Shown here in pieces: positions 46,857-60,819 of a DNA stretch of 64,000 nt. How positions within the stretch are numbered: position 1 is the first letter of the stretch; every line of letters begins with the position of its first letter. A program made the position numbers and the translations under genes. The notes under the pieces were generated by a model. It did no database searches and had not been told where the DNA came from. It saw nothing but the letters and a program-made list of their open reading frames with translations. Origin of the DNA: Megaleporinus macrocephalus (lineage: Eukaryota; Chordata; Actinopteri; Characiformes; Anostomidae). Location of the stretch: NCBI GenBank assembly GCA_021613375.1, contig JAJQXZ010000043.1, positions 29,677 through 93,676 on the forward strand, read 5' to 3'.

Positions 46857-49800
46857 CCCAAACTAAGTTCTAGCTGTTATACTCTTGAAGGACATGATAA
46901 AATACCTTCCAATGACTTCGAGTCACTAATGAATGTAACTTTAGCACCATTAAAGGTAAAACAGTAAAGCTACAAGGTGTAAACAAGATGCTGAGGCACC
47001 AGAATGTAACAGCTGCACCATTTAAGGTGGAACGAGAAAATTTAGACAAGAACCTGAGATGCCTGAATGTAGCCTAACAGCTGCACCATTTAAGTTGGGA
47101 CTGGAAACTTCAAACAAGAACCTTGGATGGCAGAATGTAGCCTAACAGCAGCATTGTTTAACAAGGAAAAAAGAAAAATTCAGACAAGATCCTGAGATGC
47201 CTAAATGTATCATAACTGCTACACCAGGTTGGATGGAAGGACCCAAAAGATATGCTCACTTCAGTTTCATTAAAAGTTGAAAGGCATAAAAACGAATGTG
47301 GATGTCACTCTGTATGTAATAATAACTTATGTTTGCAGTTTCTCAGAACCAATGGGTCAGTATTGTTTTGTCCTGATGGATATTGCTTGTGATACCAACT
47401 CTTTAGCACTGCGGCAATTGTGGCAACAGTTTGAATGACAACAAACAAAGAGTTTTTATGACTGTGAAGATCTAAAATAAGTTTGTTAACCCTACACCTG
47501 GCTCTAATTTTAACCCTGACCTTAAACTTTAACTCAAAACATAATCCTAATCATAAACACTGGACCTAACCTTAACGCTGGACCAAATCATAACCTTAAC
47601 ACCAACAATATCGAGAGTCTATTGAGTTTCAGCAGATAAAGTTTGCACCAATCAGAATATTGGTAGATAATCTACTGAAAACTGACCTAGTAAAATGGAA
47701 CTAACAACTGTGCACTTTACACTCTGAATACTTTACTTTGAGTACTCTGAAGTTACTACAAAACCCAGTTAATGTTCTTTTCAGTGTATTTAGTTGGAGT
47801 GTTTTGGAATTCCATCATCTTACTAATAATATTTCCCACTTACCTGATTAATACCCAAAACTCAAGGGAATGTAACTGAAAGCTTAACCAAATATTCACC
47901 ACTAGTTTTGTTGCACGCTAGAATGTGGGAGAAGAATATCCCTACTGCTCAGTAGTGACTGCGAGTATATTTATCTCTCCCACTTCCTGCAGTTTGGGTC
48001 TTTCTAACAACGCAGGCCTAAATTAGAATAAAACGAGCAGGAGGCGAGCTTTATTTCCACTGCATTGTGTTACAGAGCTGAATGCATTACAATAGAATAG
48101 AGACTGTGCCATAGCTACAAACACACACACACACTCACAAACCTGCAGCTCACACTCCAAGACAAAGAATAGTAAACACTTCTTTTCCATGATTGTATGG
48201 AAGCCTAAATCACATTGTTTTTAGAATTAAATAGCGTGTAATTGAAGCAGCGCTCACCTATTCAGTTTGCACTTTCCAATTAAGGAATCCTGTGAAGGTT
48301 TGAATGTTAACCTTCTAGGCGATTAATCACCATTTAGAAATGTGTTTTGAACATTTTAAAATGTGTTTCATCAAAATTTGGTTCTCACAGATGACTTAAC
48401 TATTTTAGGTCTGAGTCATTTCACCTCAGCTGAATAATCATCACCTTATAACGAATAATGTTTGCATAAATGTTAGATCTCATCACTTCCTTAAGTGCCT
48501 CTCTTCTACGTCTCATAAATCTTTCACTAGTTTATTAGTGTAGAAAGAGACCTTGTGCTTTTCTCATTTGTCTCTAGATCTTCATGCAATTGTTTAGGAG
48601 AAAGAATTCAGAAGTCAGTGATTCAGAAAATATTGAGACATTTGATTTGACCTCAGACAACTTTAAGAAGAAGCTATTCTACTTCAATTATGGCACATCT
48701 AGCAACTTCTTCTGTAGCTTAAAAACAACTTACTTGATGACAGATGACTACATCACAAAACTTGTCAGACTGAGATTCTGGCCACTGAGCCATACTGAAA
48801 ATGCAGCTTGTTTAAATCTATATACATCATCACTCTGACAATCAGAATATGTTCTATCAACTGTTCAACTGTTCAGCTATTTGGCTGGCCTCTCTTCCTC
48901 TTCCCCTGGAGGTTCCATGTCAAAGCTCGTCTGATCAACTGTTAGCAAATATCTGTAAATACTTTATCAGATTCATTTTGTTTGCCAACAGCACCAGCAA
49001 TAGTCAACCCTATCAGAAGACGGTTTATGTCCTTTCCCAAAGAAATGTGTACTCCTTTTTCAATGTAGTGTGTTTATATATTAAACATAAGCTGAAGTAC
49101 ATGCAATGATATCTTTTTTTTGCCTAAGAACTCTGATTATGTATGCTTAATATTAAAAATGAATTTACAAAATTAAGGACAATGAATTTCTTGAAATATC
49201 ACAAATAACAGAACAAAAATTTTAATTATGCATTCTTATTACTTTATTACTTATGCATTTTTATTACGTCCTCTTTCACAGAGCAGTATTAGGCACTTCA
49301 GGACAGTCTTCTTGAATTGATGGAATTAAAGTGTCTGACAGAGTTTACACAAATTAACTTATGAAGTAAATATGTTTTGTTTTTTGATAAAACAGTGTTT
49401 AAATTAAAAACCTGTTCTTGTACATGGTTTGTTAGTTGAGACCTTTGTCTATAAATGAATCCATTTCACACAATAAGAAGACCTAAAAAAGAACACCTAC
49501 AGTAACTTGTAGGACTGTCACATTTATTATTATATATACTCACCCAATCACTATTATTTGGAATGATCTTACTTAAAACTACAATAACTTTTCATATTTG
49601 TTAAAGTTCTGCAACAAGCAAAATAGTATACTGGTGGGTGTACTGAGCATATACAGTAAAATAACAGCAAGCAGTGAAATGTATTCTTGGGATCTAAAAC
49701 TTGCCCAGTACTGTTCTTGCATTAGCTTCGTAGCTACAATGAAATAGAGTATGACTTTGACTGTACTACTGTCATTAGCTATTACTAGCTATTATAAAAC

Positions 49801-50183
49801 ATAGTTAACAATAAAACATAACTAATCAGTTAATTTGGCTGCTTCTGGCTTGTTCTTCAGTAGTTGTATGGACTGAACTGGAATTAGATTGTTATTTAAG
49901 TGACAATTAATAGTCAGCCAGATTGTGACAGGCCTAGCAACTAATATACAACTAATATGTTGTAGTTCTGAGACTAAAGACTTTACATGTGGGCCCACAT
50001 TTAAGGGCTTAATATCAATGGACACCTAAAACATCCATGTGTACTCGACCCAAGTAGAGATGCATCTGTCTACCACATATAAATGCAGATATCAGAATCT
50101 GGACACAATTCTGATCTAGGTCACAATAAACAAATAGGTGCAAAGCAACAACTAATGCAATGTATCTGGCAGCATGGGCTCAC
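46857..50183. other. AT-rich, gene-free
   Basis: 46975-47220 shows a loose repeat of about 75 bp (tagcctaacagc, caagaacct words). Otherwise nothing recognised. Confidence 0.4.
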
Positions 50184-50457
50184 CTTTGTTTGGCTCTGAA
50201 GTAGACTCTGCGAGTGTGTTAATTCCACTGGCGTACCACCGCTGCACACTCCCACGGTGGCCACTGGTACCATCTGCTGTTTGGATAACCTCTAACCCCC
50301 TTTCCACCCAAGGGTCCACACTCGGCACCACAGCGCAGTCGTGATGGCTAGCCGGATCAGAGTAGGACGCAAAGCCTCTCATGCCGTCCTCCAGCAGGGG
50401 AACTGAGAGGTCCAACACAGTCCTATCGCTGTCCCTGCTGGATCTCCTCCTGACCTG
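50184..50457 (-). CDS. Orphan coding exon of an unidentified host gene
   Basis: The minus strand has a strong acceptor (tgtggtgtgcag|) and donor (AAAG|GTGAGC) around an open frame of about 91 codons. Its composition is clearly protein-like (SRDSDRTVLDLSVPLLEDGM, GHRGSVQRWYASGINTLAES). There is no signal peptide or membrane segment in this exon. The Ser/Asp/Arg-rich start suggests a disordered cytoplasmic region. Neighbouring exons are not visible within several kilobases, so the gene has long introns. The 5' part reads VRRRSSRDSDRTV. I could not assign a family. Confidence 0.6.
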
Positions 50458-50459
50458 CA

Positions 50460-51690
50460 CACCACATCATATGGTTTTCAAGGCGCCGCTGTGCGAGGGA
50501 AGGGTGATTAGGGAAGCAGATGCAGAGACGGAATCTGCTGGGTACTGAGTAAATGCATGACTGTCACACAGAGAGAGGCAGTTAATTATCTTCCTCCGCC
50601 CTGGTACTCCTGCAGCATTTGCTACTGCAAAGCCCATTGTGGCTGATACCAGAGCCAGATATGAGGAAAATTCCAATCCCCCTGCACTCCAACACTACTT
50701 ACCTCATTTGCACGCTTTACAGGGGATTTGAAGGCCATGAAGAAGGATGAAATAGGAAACAGACAAATACGCTAGTGGGATTTTAGATTGGATATAAAAG
50801 TCAGGGCAACACAAGAACATGTTGTCGTGTTGTCCTTCAGCTAATACATTTATGTCTGGGTTCACTCTAGACAAGCAGACTAAGTGTAGTTGAGAGAGTA
50901 TTCCAGTACAGCACAGCTGTTTAAACTTCTGCATTTGGAGAGAAAGAGGCAAAATGTAGAATTGATATTTTATAAGGAAACAGATTTGAGAAGAATGTGC
51001 CTTTAGTCATGTTCTCATAGTTCTGACAGATATCAGACAAATATTTCTCAAAACTCACCTGTGCTTGTGCCGGACCTTTGTACATATAAAGTGCTCTTTG
51101 GTTTCTAAATTGTTTGTACATAATTCACACACCCATATGCTTTTGATCACTCTCTTGGTGGCTGAAAGAAGTTCATATCCTTTCATATAAATGTACTTCT
51201 GTTTTAATTTTTTTATGCGTGTATTAATGAAAAATGTAAATTGAAGATGTTTCTGTTTTATTATGCTGATGCTTGCTGATGTATTTAATGGTCGGTAATG
51301 TTTTGCCACAGTTCAACACAGTCTCTGTTCACTAATCATGTTTTGTTCCATATATATATATTTTTTATGAGATTAGAAGGCTTGTCTGGTTTGAACAGTA
51401 TAGCATGTATGTTTTAATGGACCCTGTCTATGGGGCTAGCTTTTACGAGTATATATACTGTAGGTGCTGGACACAAAGTTTCTATTTTACTTTTTAGCAA
51501 ATATAGTCATCAGTATGTTTTGCTTTTTAAATGATCAATTTAGTTTAATTTAATTAAAAACTCAAACCCTTTGTTAGGTTGTGCCCTGATTTCCACTGCT
51601 TCCTTTTTTAAAATCTAAAAAAACATGAACTTAAATAGACATCTTAAACCTAAAACAACAGAAATGCTGTTTCAGACTCTATCTGTGGAT
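50460..51690. other. Presumed intron or intergenic, nothing recognised
   Basis: Only short frames without splice signals or domains. Confidence 0.35.
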
Positions 51691-53560
51691 AACGTTTCTT
51701 CTGAATATCCTGAATGTCTTTTGTTTCATTCTTCAGGCTTCAGAATGTCTGGATCAATATTCCCGTGATGGTTTCCATACATGCTGGTGATCCACTTCTT
51801 CTTATACCTTTATCTCTTCCAAGCATTTCAGTATTTTCCAATGAATCGGTTCTTCTCAGAATGAGAGGTGGGGCTTGATTTTCTATGAAGATTCATTTGT
51901 TTGCTTCTTTGCTGTCCAAGGTACTCCCAAAAGTCTTCACCAATACCGCTTGTTTATCGCCGCTTTCACATTCATATAGAATCACAGCCTGGGTAAGGCT
52001 GAGCTTTGTTTGTATATACAAGCTGTTGCACTTGAAGATCTTTTCAAGCTCCTTCATGCCTGTTCTGCCGAGTTTTGTCAATAATTGATAGGAGTAAGCA
52101 AAAGCTGTCCACCATTTTTACAGCTTCTCCATCAACGGTAAAGTCAGCAGTCTTTCTTGTCATCATGTGTAAATACAGGCTTATAAGAAACTAATTTTTT
52201 AAAATAAGCATATGGCCAAATATTTTTCCTTTTAAAGGTTAGATTTGCTAAACATATTGCACTAATTGCTGATGCCTCCCTGAAATTCTGATGTCTTTTT
52301 TTGGCAGCATTATATCTACAAAATACAAAAACGTGATGATGTGAACATCATTACACTATGTGTGCTGTGCAGCGCTGGCAATAGAGGAAGGGGAGTAAGT
52401 AATCTGAAAGAGTTTTGCCAGATTTTGAGCTACCGTTAGCACTGATCAGCTCTCGCCTCCTCTGTGTCTGGCACTATGTACTATAATTGCATGTCATGAA
52501 GTGATCCTTCAGATAGCCTGCTCACTTTTAGCCAATCAAATGCAAGCATGGTTAAACGTCATCTTGGAGTCTCTGGTAAGCACGTCAGAATTATTAAAGC
52601 TAATATTAAACCTCCTATTAGAACTATAGCAAAAAATCAAGTCGCTACCTAAAGAAACGCTGCAGTATTGGCTTCAGGTTCACATGCTGTCTTGGAAGAT
52701 GGTTTTAATGTTAAGCCTGATTGATGTATATATTTTCTGGCTCGCTTGTTTATTGTCCAGCTTTTGTAAAGAACCACAGAGGAGATCATAGCCTTCAGAA
52801 TTCAGATCTTTGTAAAGTCTGATTAAAATGAATGTAGTGTATTTGGCTTCAGGTAACTCCATCTGGTCAGGTCCAGGTGTATAGACATTTTTGGTTGATT
52901 AATAATATAAAAACGCATTGCACTTGCAGAGGTTTATTATTTGTTCTCCTGTTTTATTCCTGAATCCAAGGCCATGTTGTTCACGGCATTTCCCTCCTTC
53001 TTGTTTTGAACCTTACCATTCTAGTCTCCAGTCACCAGCAGCACATCTTGTTTCCGAGTCTTGTAAATTCCAGAGTTTGATTATAAAAACTTCATGATTT
53101 TTTCATTGCTTGTGTTCATTGGGGCACCAACTTGGAAGCCTATAATGTTTTGTGGTGATGCATGACTTCAGATTGACATTAGTCAATTATTCACAACACT
53201 GTACCCAAGAACTATATCTTCGACACCCTTGTTTTAAGTAGTAGATGGTGTGCTACCTTATTGAAAGTGCCTTAATCTGGCCAGAACCCTTGGCTGTTAA
53301 TGTGTAGACAATCCATTTCTAACTCCAAGACCTTCGGAATTGATGGTTCCTTTTTGCTACATCTTGATAGTCATTCTATTTTGTCTCTCCATGTGGTTTT
53401 CTTGGCAAAGTTAAATTGATGTCTTTGCCGTTATTGTGATCATCCACAGATAACTGCTACCTATACTGCCTGTGTAGGTGGTAGGTTTAGTCTGGCATAT
53501 CCACTAAGACCCTGAAAGGAGATAAAACTCTAGGCAGCATGGCTATCATAGCTTCTCTGA
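51690..53560 (-). mobile_element. RTE/BovB-like LINE remnant
   Basis: On the minus strand, endonuclease pieces appear first (QDVLLVTGD at about 53056-53022; EQHGLGFRNKTGEQ at about 52985-52920). The RT C-terminal piece follows (GRTGMKELEKIFKC at about 52075-52030, then ILYECES). The pieces are separated by stops and frame changes, and much of the RT core is missing. The motif order fits LINEs whose products are often annotated as craniofacial development protein 2-like. Confidence 0.65.
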
Positions 53561-55472
53561 TGCACACAAACCTCCTTACTTTGCAAAGACATACCCTGAG
53601 AAGGTTAACAAGTAGTGCTGACATATAGTTATTTGTGCTGTATGTGTGTCTATTTAAAAATATTCAAATGTTTTAATTAAATTAGGGTTTTAACAAATCC
53701 AAGACAAAGTATTTGTAATCTAATTTCTGTGTTTTATCTGCAACTGCAACACAATGCAGTTATTATTTGTATCGCATTATTATCCAACTGTAAAAAAAAA
53801 AAAAATATATTAGTTTTTTTACTCTTTTATTAGTATTTCAGAGACTGTTCAGTGTTAGCCTAATGATATGAAAGTACAGATTTCCCTGTACAGTTATTAA
53901 CATATGTACATGTGCTCTGTGATGCAGCTCCACTGACCTGCTGTGCTTTTCCTCTTTATATTTATGGGACACATTTGCATTTCTCTTCTTTGAACAGAAC
54001 AGCTGATATAATTAATTTATTAAGAATGTCATACTTCACTGGGGAAAATGTAAGTGACCTGTAAATAAATAATCCATCCATCCATCTATCAATCATCTTT
54101 TTTCACACAGTGAGTAGTGACAATCAGTTATTCTGAAGAAACAGAATGAAACTCATTGCTTGATAAGTCTGCATTTCACCTTCTATTAATATAATATGCA
54201 ATGAAATAGGTGTGTTCTGTTTAACAACAGCTATAGCATCACCCATTGTCCATGTAAAAGTCTGGTGAATTTTCTTGAGTAGTCTGTGATGTCAAGCCAC
54301 CGTTTTCAGTTTCAGAGCAATTTCAGAACACACACGATGGTAGGCAAAAGCTTCAGCTCCTCTGGTCAAATCGACTTTGTGAAGTTATCATGTCTTTTGC
54401 AGAAAATCCACTTGTATATGGTATTTTTCCATGAATGTTGCATTCTGAATTTTTCTATTAAGATATTTGGTCTAATTTGCCATTTTTCTTTTGAGTGTAA
54501 CATATTGGGGTAAATCATATATCAAATGAGCCATAATGTTTGCATATTGTTTATTTTTTTCTTGAGTTTATGTTAATTTCAAATGACAATATTTTAAATC
54601 TCTCTATCCTTGTGAATTAAACAGGGTGTTGTTTCTACTGAGTCTTTAGAACTGATATATGTAAAGCAGCTCAGACTGAACTGTGGGTGGATATGGTAAA
54701 ATGCTTTGCTTTGATTTTTGTTTTTGTGACCTCAAAAGAAATGATAGCAAAGTTTCCATGTATGGCCTGCATGTCCTGGGAAGTGAACAACTTTTCTTAT
54801 AATCTGCAAATTTACATCCATCATCAACATCTTTTATTTAAAATATAACACAATTAAAACATGATGTGGTACAATTATAATTTGTCCCTAAATGGTAGGT
54901 AATGCTGGCTCTACCTGCCAACGTCTGGATTATTACTTTACAGTTAAGTTGAGTTGCTTGAGTTTAAGGAAAAGGAGTTATTGATTTAATCATGTTTTAA
55001 AAAAAAAAGAATGCATGCAAATAGAGGAGAAAACATGTTTGGACCGGGGTCTGCTCAGGAAAGCAGGTTCAACGTTTAAGAGGGATTTAGATCCACAAAC
55101 TCTAACAAACACAGACTCTGTTAACTCAGAGGATGATGACCAGCCACAGGATTTGCCAAATCCTTTTTTAAATAAATCGTACTATCTACCTAATATGTAG
55201 AATGTACAGCATTTATAGGAGTATAAAATAACACTCCACTGTCACAAGGATTAAAATTGAGCTAAGTTTAAAACTGGCTGAATAAGCAAGAAATACTGCA
55301 CTGTGAGACAGATCCTTGGATCGAGCATGCTGTAGGTCATCTGTAGCTTATTAAAACCCAAAACAGCATCAATGATAAATGTATGTTACTTGGACAGCTT
55401 TTGGTAGTCATTGTTATCAGCCAACACATTATTTACAATGCATGAGCTAGCAAGATGGGCCAACACAGCCTA
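53561..55472. other. AT-rich, gene-free
   Basis: A plus-strand frame at 55015-55200 (ends NPFLNKSYYLPNM) is open for 61 codons without a recognised family or splice signals. Confidence 0.35.
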
Positions 55473-56282
55473 CACTGTAATAAATTGCTGTAAATTGATT
55501 GTGGATATACAACAGTGTCTTACTGTATTTAATAATAATTGTAAAATACTCTTAAATAATCATTGTATGTAAATTATCAGTAAAGCAATCAGTTCCCTAA
55601 TAACAGCAGATAACTAATTTCTCAGCATAATACAGTATTTTCTGTCAACCTGTGGAAATATGTGCCATCATCTCTCTACACGTCCAGTCACTATCTATCA
55701 AAATCATACTACTGATTGCAAACTGATGTTTCTTTTTTCATGATAACCCTTTTTTATTACTGCTTCTACTCATTTAAGTGACAAAACATATGTTAACACA
55801 CTTCTCTTGTATCTGTGCTCTGTAGACTGTTTCACACAACATTCAGGAAGTGCAGGGCAGCTTGTATTGTGTTCACTCATAAAATAAAGAAAGATCATCT
55901 AAATCGGTTCTTAGACGAGGAGACGAGCTGACAACAACTGATACGTTTGGACCGCACAGCTGCGGGGGTCCTTGTGAAATTCAAGCAAAGGGTAGCTGTT
56001 AACGTTGCGTCTCTGAATGTTTGCAACATTTAAAATGTTGTTTGTTAGGTCTGTTTCATTAAGTGACTAAATTTAGCGCAGAAACTAGCTTGAACGGTGT
56101 TAGCTAGCTAGCTAGCTGGCTAGTTGGTTAGCATTATAAATACACAGTTATTTTACTGTCATATACTGTAATTTAATTTACTCTACAATACTGTTTATTA
56201 ATAAATTAATAAATTACAATAAATTACACTAGATGCACTGTAAAGTATTTTACCGTTAATTTACAGTGAAATTTTTACAGTG
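55473..56282. mobile_element. CACTG-ended non-autonomous element (EnSpm/CACTA-like)
   Basis: The left end is CACTGTAATAAATTGCTGTA. The right end, read on the other strand, is CACTGTAAAAATTTCACTGTA, giving imperfect inverted repeats with shared subterminal CTGTAAATT words. TA flanks both ends. There is no transposase frame in the 810 bp. CACTG ends fit CACTA/EnSpm (or Chapaev-like) elements. Confidence 0.65.
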
Positions 56283-59200
56283 TAGCGGTACAGATAGGCC
56301 CAAAGTCATTTTTAGAGAGAACCCTCCAGAGCACTGTAGTTAGTTGGTGAGAAATATCTAATATGACCAAATTACACTTACATGCATCACCAAGTTACAA
56401 GTTACATATCGTCCGCTGTCCAGTGAAAAACAAGGGTCAGGGTTAATGACTGCCAATGTAGTAACTTTACTTTCAATGTAAGTCAATGGAACCAGATTTT
56501 TTTTCCAAGATTTTCTATTGATCCATTCATCATGGAATTTTTATACAATGTCAACGTCAGCTGCCGTCTTCAACTGACCTAGAAAAAAAAAATGGACAAA
56601 AATGAAGATGCATGTTTTTCATTGGACAGTGACGATATTGAATAATAATAGTGTGTCATGCCCAGTTTTTTTATATATGTAAGCTGTATTTCATGGTAAA
56701 CCGGTATTACTGAAATACAGGGCAGCTGCTGGCTTAAAAAAGAAAGTGTGCTGTCAGGGATGACCTACTGAGTAAAAATGTTCTGTTTTATCACCACCTA
56801 GATACAGATATCCTTATCAGCAACTTAGCAATCCGTGTCAGCTTAAAGATTTTCTGTTAAAAAAAAAAGGGAGGACGAAGAGAAAACAAGACTACGCTCC
56901 TTTCTTTAGCAGTTGGTGGATGACCACACGTAAAAAAAAATGCAGGTGATAAGAAAGGGGGTCAGTGCTGCACTGGTAACTTATGTGGAGCTCAGCTGTC
57001 ACAGTTATAAGATAAGACAATCTCAAGAAAAAATGGCTTGAGCTGACTGATTCATCTGATACCTTTGTGGAAAATCAAATAAGACAGAAGACGAGGCCAG
57101 TGGAACAATTCGAGACCTTGCCATGGGTCGCAGTGACCTACAATATATTCCTGCCCTGTTACACAAGATGCTCAAGCTCTTGTTTTTCATGTCTTGAATG
57201 AAAATGTCACAGTAGATTTTGTCACAATAAATATGAAATTTGCTCCCAGACAGGTTGCAAATATTAAATGAATGTTTTATTCGATTGTGTGTTCCTACCA
57301 GCTTCTTTTCCCTCCTCCCTAGAAATTTGATGTTTAGTCCCAAATTTGAATCATTTATAGAGTTTCATGTTGTGACTAGATGCAAAACACCAGAGCCAGA
57401 GGCAAACAGATGCAAGCATGAAGTAGTTTTGTTTTTAATGATTCATTGCCAAAATGAGCGGTGGATTTGTTGTCAAAAAACAAAGGAAAAGTCCAGCAAT
57501 TAAAACAAGAGAAAAACATCAGAAACAGGAGCGTGTGAAACCTGGGGAAGGTTCGAGTCTCACAAACACGAACCCAGAAAACACACACAGTCGTGGGTGC
57601 CTGACATAAAGCCTATCCTGGATCACTCTTACGTTTACAGTCAAAATGTGTTTCTCAAGGCACCCCAGAGTCAATCCTGAGTGGCTACAAGAGCCTTCTT
57701 TTTAAAGTGTCCTTGATCTTTCCTCAGACTCAGCTTTTCATTCATCGGGGAAGGAGCACTTGCGCGTGGCCAGAAGCAGACCGGTCAGGTATGGCAGAAC
57801 TGTGGTTGTTGTAAACAGCTTCCAAAAACACAGAGGTGGGCCCTGACCACAGAGCAGCAGGGCAATAGATGACTGAGCATCCTCTTGAATAACTGCTAGC
57901 AGTGTTGGGCTCTCCCAAAGTGAAAAAGACAGAAAGAAACTATTCTGTTCTGTCAGCCTCAAATGTTCCAACACAATGGAGGAGTAGCCCTTTGGATCAG
58001 CGGTTACACCACTCACCTGGACCTGCAACAACCCTCAGGATGCCAGGTGGTGTTGCCAGTGCCAGCCGAGGTCCTGCTGCATTCTGCAGGACACATTGAC
58101 AGAAACTGATTTGATGCACCGAGACAGCTCACTTAGGGACACCATGTGGCACTGGCAGGGCTAAGAGATCAGAGCACTGTTTGCCAGACCATAGTGGTAG
58201 TGGTCACAGCGAAAGGTAGCAGTCAGAGGCCAAAGACCATTGGAGCCGAAACCTCCCTAGTTGCCAGAACCAAAGCTACCACTGCTAGTGGGAGGCCAGG
58301 CTTGCCTCATGCTATATATCAGACTCTTGGTTACTATGTCCCCTCCCCACTTGCAGTCATCCTATGAGGCACGGAGACCCAATTCAGTTAAAAACGACTG
58401 GTGGCTTTTCAGTCAGAGTTCGAATTTATTACCAGATTCTAGAAAACAGGTAAGCAATGGAAAATCTAGAAAGAGGTACATAGAAAAACAAGGGAACAGG
58501 GCTGTAACTTGCAAGTAAAACAGGGACTTTATATGTATGTGTGTGTATATGTTTGATGATGGGGTAGCCAAAGAAGAGCTAGAGCAGAAGAAGTCTAGAC
58601 AGGCATAGAGGTGCCTGGGCGCCCATTATGTTGTGAAAATAGAAAACACTAAAGCTTACTTTCTGTCATGGGTATGTGAACCTTCCCCCACCCCCCAGAA
58701 ATAAATAAATAAATCAATAAAAAAAGTTTTAAGATATTCATGCGATTCTGAACAGAAAACATCAGCAAGCAGTGGTGTCTCTCGACAGCACTATGAAAGG
58801 CCTTGTACTTGAAATCCTATTGGAAAGCTGGGTAATCCTGCGATTTCCACTGACGGGCCATGAGCAGGTGAGAGAGATCACAAATCGCGTCCTTGTTTGT
58901 GGCAATGGGATATGCATCTACAAGCTCAATCTCCTGAGAGTGTCAAAGCGGAAAGTACAATAGTGTCTTTAAGGGAAGCAGACTAAACAGCTTATTTGTA
59001 TTCCAGCCTTTCCTGCATGTCTCCTCACGTGTGACCAAACGAGGGGTGTGTGTGTGTGTGTGTTGGGGGTGTTGCAGGAGTGTGTGAGAGTAGTGAAAGA
59101 AAGGAGAACGAGAGAGAGACTGAATCTAATATGATACAACAGAATGCTGTAACAGAACAGGCATTTATCTGAATGAAGACCGCTGCTGCCACTGTAGCAG

Positions 59201-59419
59201 AGAGGGATGCTACAGCAGTCGCAGTGCTCAGCATGTCTCTGTCTCTTTCATCCTCCTCCCTAGACTGACTCACACTAGCGCACACACAGTAACACGTGGA
59301 GAAAGAGAAACAAAAAAGAAAAAAGGTATAGAGTGACTGGACAACTGGAACACAGCGTGATGGCTCAAATGTCATTGGCAGTTTAATTTCTTTATATATG
59401 TTGTGCCCTTTTTTAAACC

Positions 59420-59456
<37 letters not shown>

Positions 59457-60385
59457 TTGCGGACTCTTGTTTCGGCCTCTTCATCTTTATCTCCAGCATA
59501 ATAAGCGACTCTCACCAGAACAATGCAGTGAGTTGCCTTGAAAACAGCCCTGTTTTTTCTACAGCTGAGGAGATCACACTAGAAATGCTGGTTTTGCTCA
59601 TACCAGGGGTAAATGGGCCTAGACCCAAGTCTTTGTCCATAGGATGGCCTCAGTTAAGAGACGCTGAGAAGAGAGGTTATGGTTGCATAATCAGGATCCA
59701 GAGCTTTGCCAGGCCTGGCTGGTGATTTTCATGGGATGCATCCAGTGATGAGTCTGTAATCAACTGCTTTCTTGCCTCTGATTCATCCAAAAAGGAAAAG
59801 TCACTGAGCTTTAAATGCCATGGAATCATCATAAGTAACTATGAGACATGTCTGACATATTGGCGGGTGAGTAATGGCATCTGTTTCTTTTTCCTGTTTG
59901 TTTGTTATGATTTGACCAGTTCAAAGAGAAACTGCGATTCTGGTTCATACAAGTTGTCAGATGTTCTTCTCCAGTTGGACTATTTGTTCTGCTGTATCAA
60001 TTGATGTGTGAACTGACTCCATAAGCATCTGTTGTTTGCGCATATAATGAGGCTGCGTAACGACCACTGTGCCCATATCAGCGTCTTTGTCACTTTATCT
60101 GATCTAATGGACTGGAAACATTTGTTAATTCTTGAAACACACTAGTTATTACTGGATATGTGAACACTGGAGTGGATTGTTGTGAACACACATTAAAAAA
60201 TAGGATATTTGTGCCAAAGCAGTGAGATTGTGAATGAAGTTCAAAATATTCAAGGTTCAAAACAAATTACGCTCAAGAACAAAGTTGTGGAGTCTTGAGA
60301 TAACAGCTGTCGAGACACTCATATGGTTACTATCTGAAGATAAGCTTTGCTCTTCTGACCAAATGATTCATGTAACTAGGTGTGT
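56283..60385. other. Gene-free stretch
   Basis: 56450-56640 is an inverted relative of 45310-45510. Short frames at 57738-58031 (minus) and 58146-58518 (plus) have no domain or clear splice sites. A T run lies at 59422-59453 and a GT run near 59046-59063. Confidence 0.35.
59422..59453 (+). repeat. Poly-T tract
   Basis: An uninterrupted run of about 31 T, possibly the tail of a minus-strand retrocopy, though none was recognised beside it. Confidence 0.9.
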
Positions 60386-60393
60386 TTCATGTA

Positions 60394-60746
60394 CAGTACT
60401 GTGAAAAAGTCTTAAGCCCCTAAGTTCATTGTTTAACAGCCTTTATCTTAACAATAAGTGTATTTCCACCAGTAAGAACACCAGATATCATTAGAACAGA
60501 TGTAAATCAGCATAAGAAGATAATATCCTGTTTGCCAGTTTGAAGAACAAAGTTTAGTTCCAGATTTTTCCTGGATGCTCCAAACATTGTATGGATTTAT
60601 TCAATTCCTTTCCTAGCAATCTTGATTTGACATAATGAAGTACTGAGTAGTCAAAGCAGGTATTATAACTGCAAATAGTACTGGGTTACCACAAGCAAAA
60701 GCTTGGAGAGGGTTAAAAATAATGCGTACATATATGTAATTGCACT

Positions 60747-60760
<14 letters not shown>
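60394..60760. repeat. Possible Tc1-like MITE remnant
   Basis: 60394-60425 reads tacagtactgtgaaaaagtc with ttaag following, a familiar fish Tc1-like end. The other end may be the tgcactgta just before the TA run. The match is weak. Confidence 0.35.

Positions 60761-60818
<58 letters not shown>
60750..60818 (+). repeat. (TA)n microsatellite
   Basis: About 34 pure ta units. Confidence 0.95.

Positions 60819-60819
<1 letters not shown>

Noticed and set aside
57738..58518. Possible exons on either strand
   Set aside because: Open frames exist on both strands without convincing splice sites or motifs.
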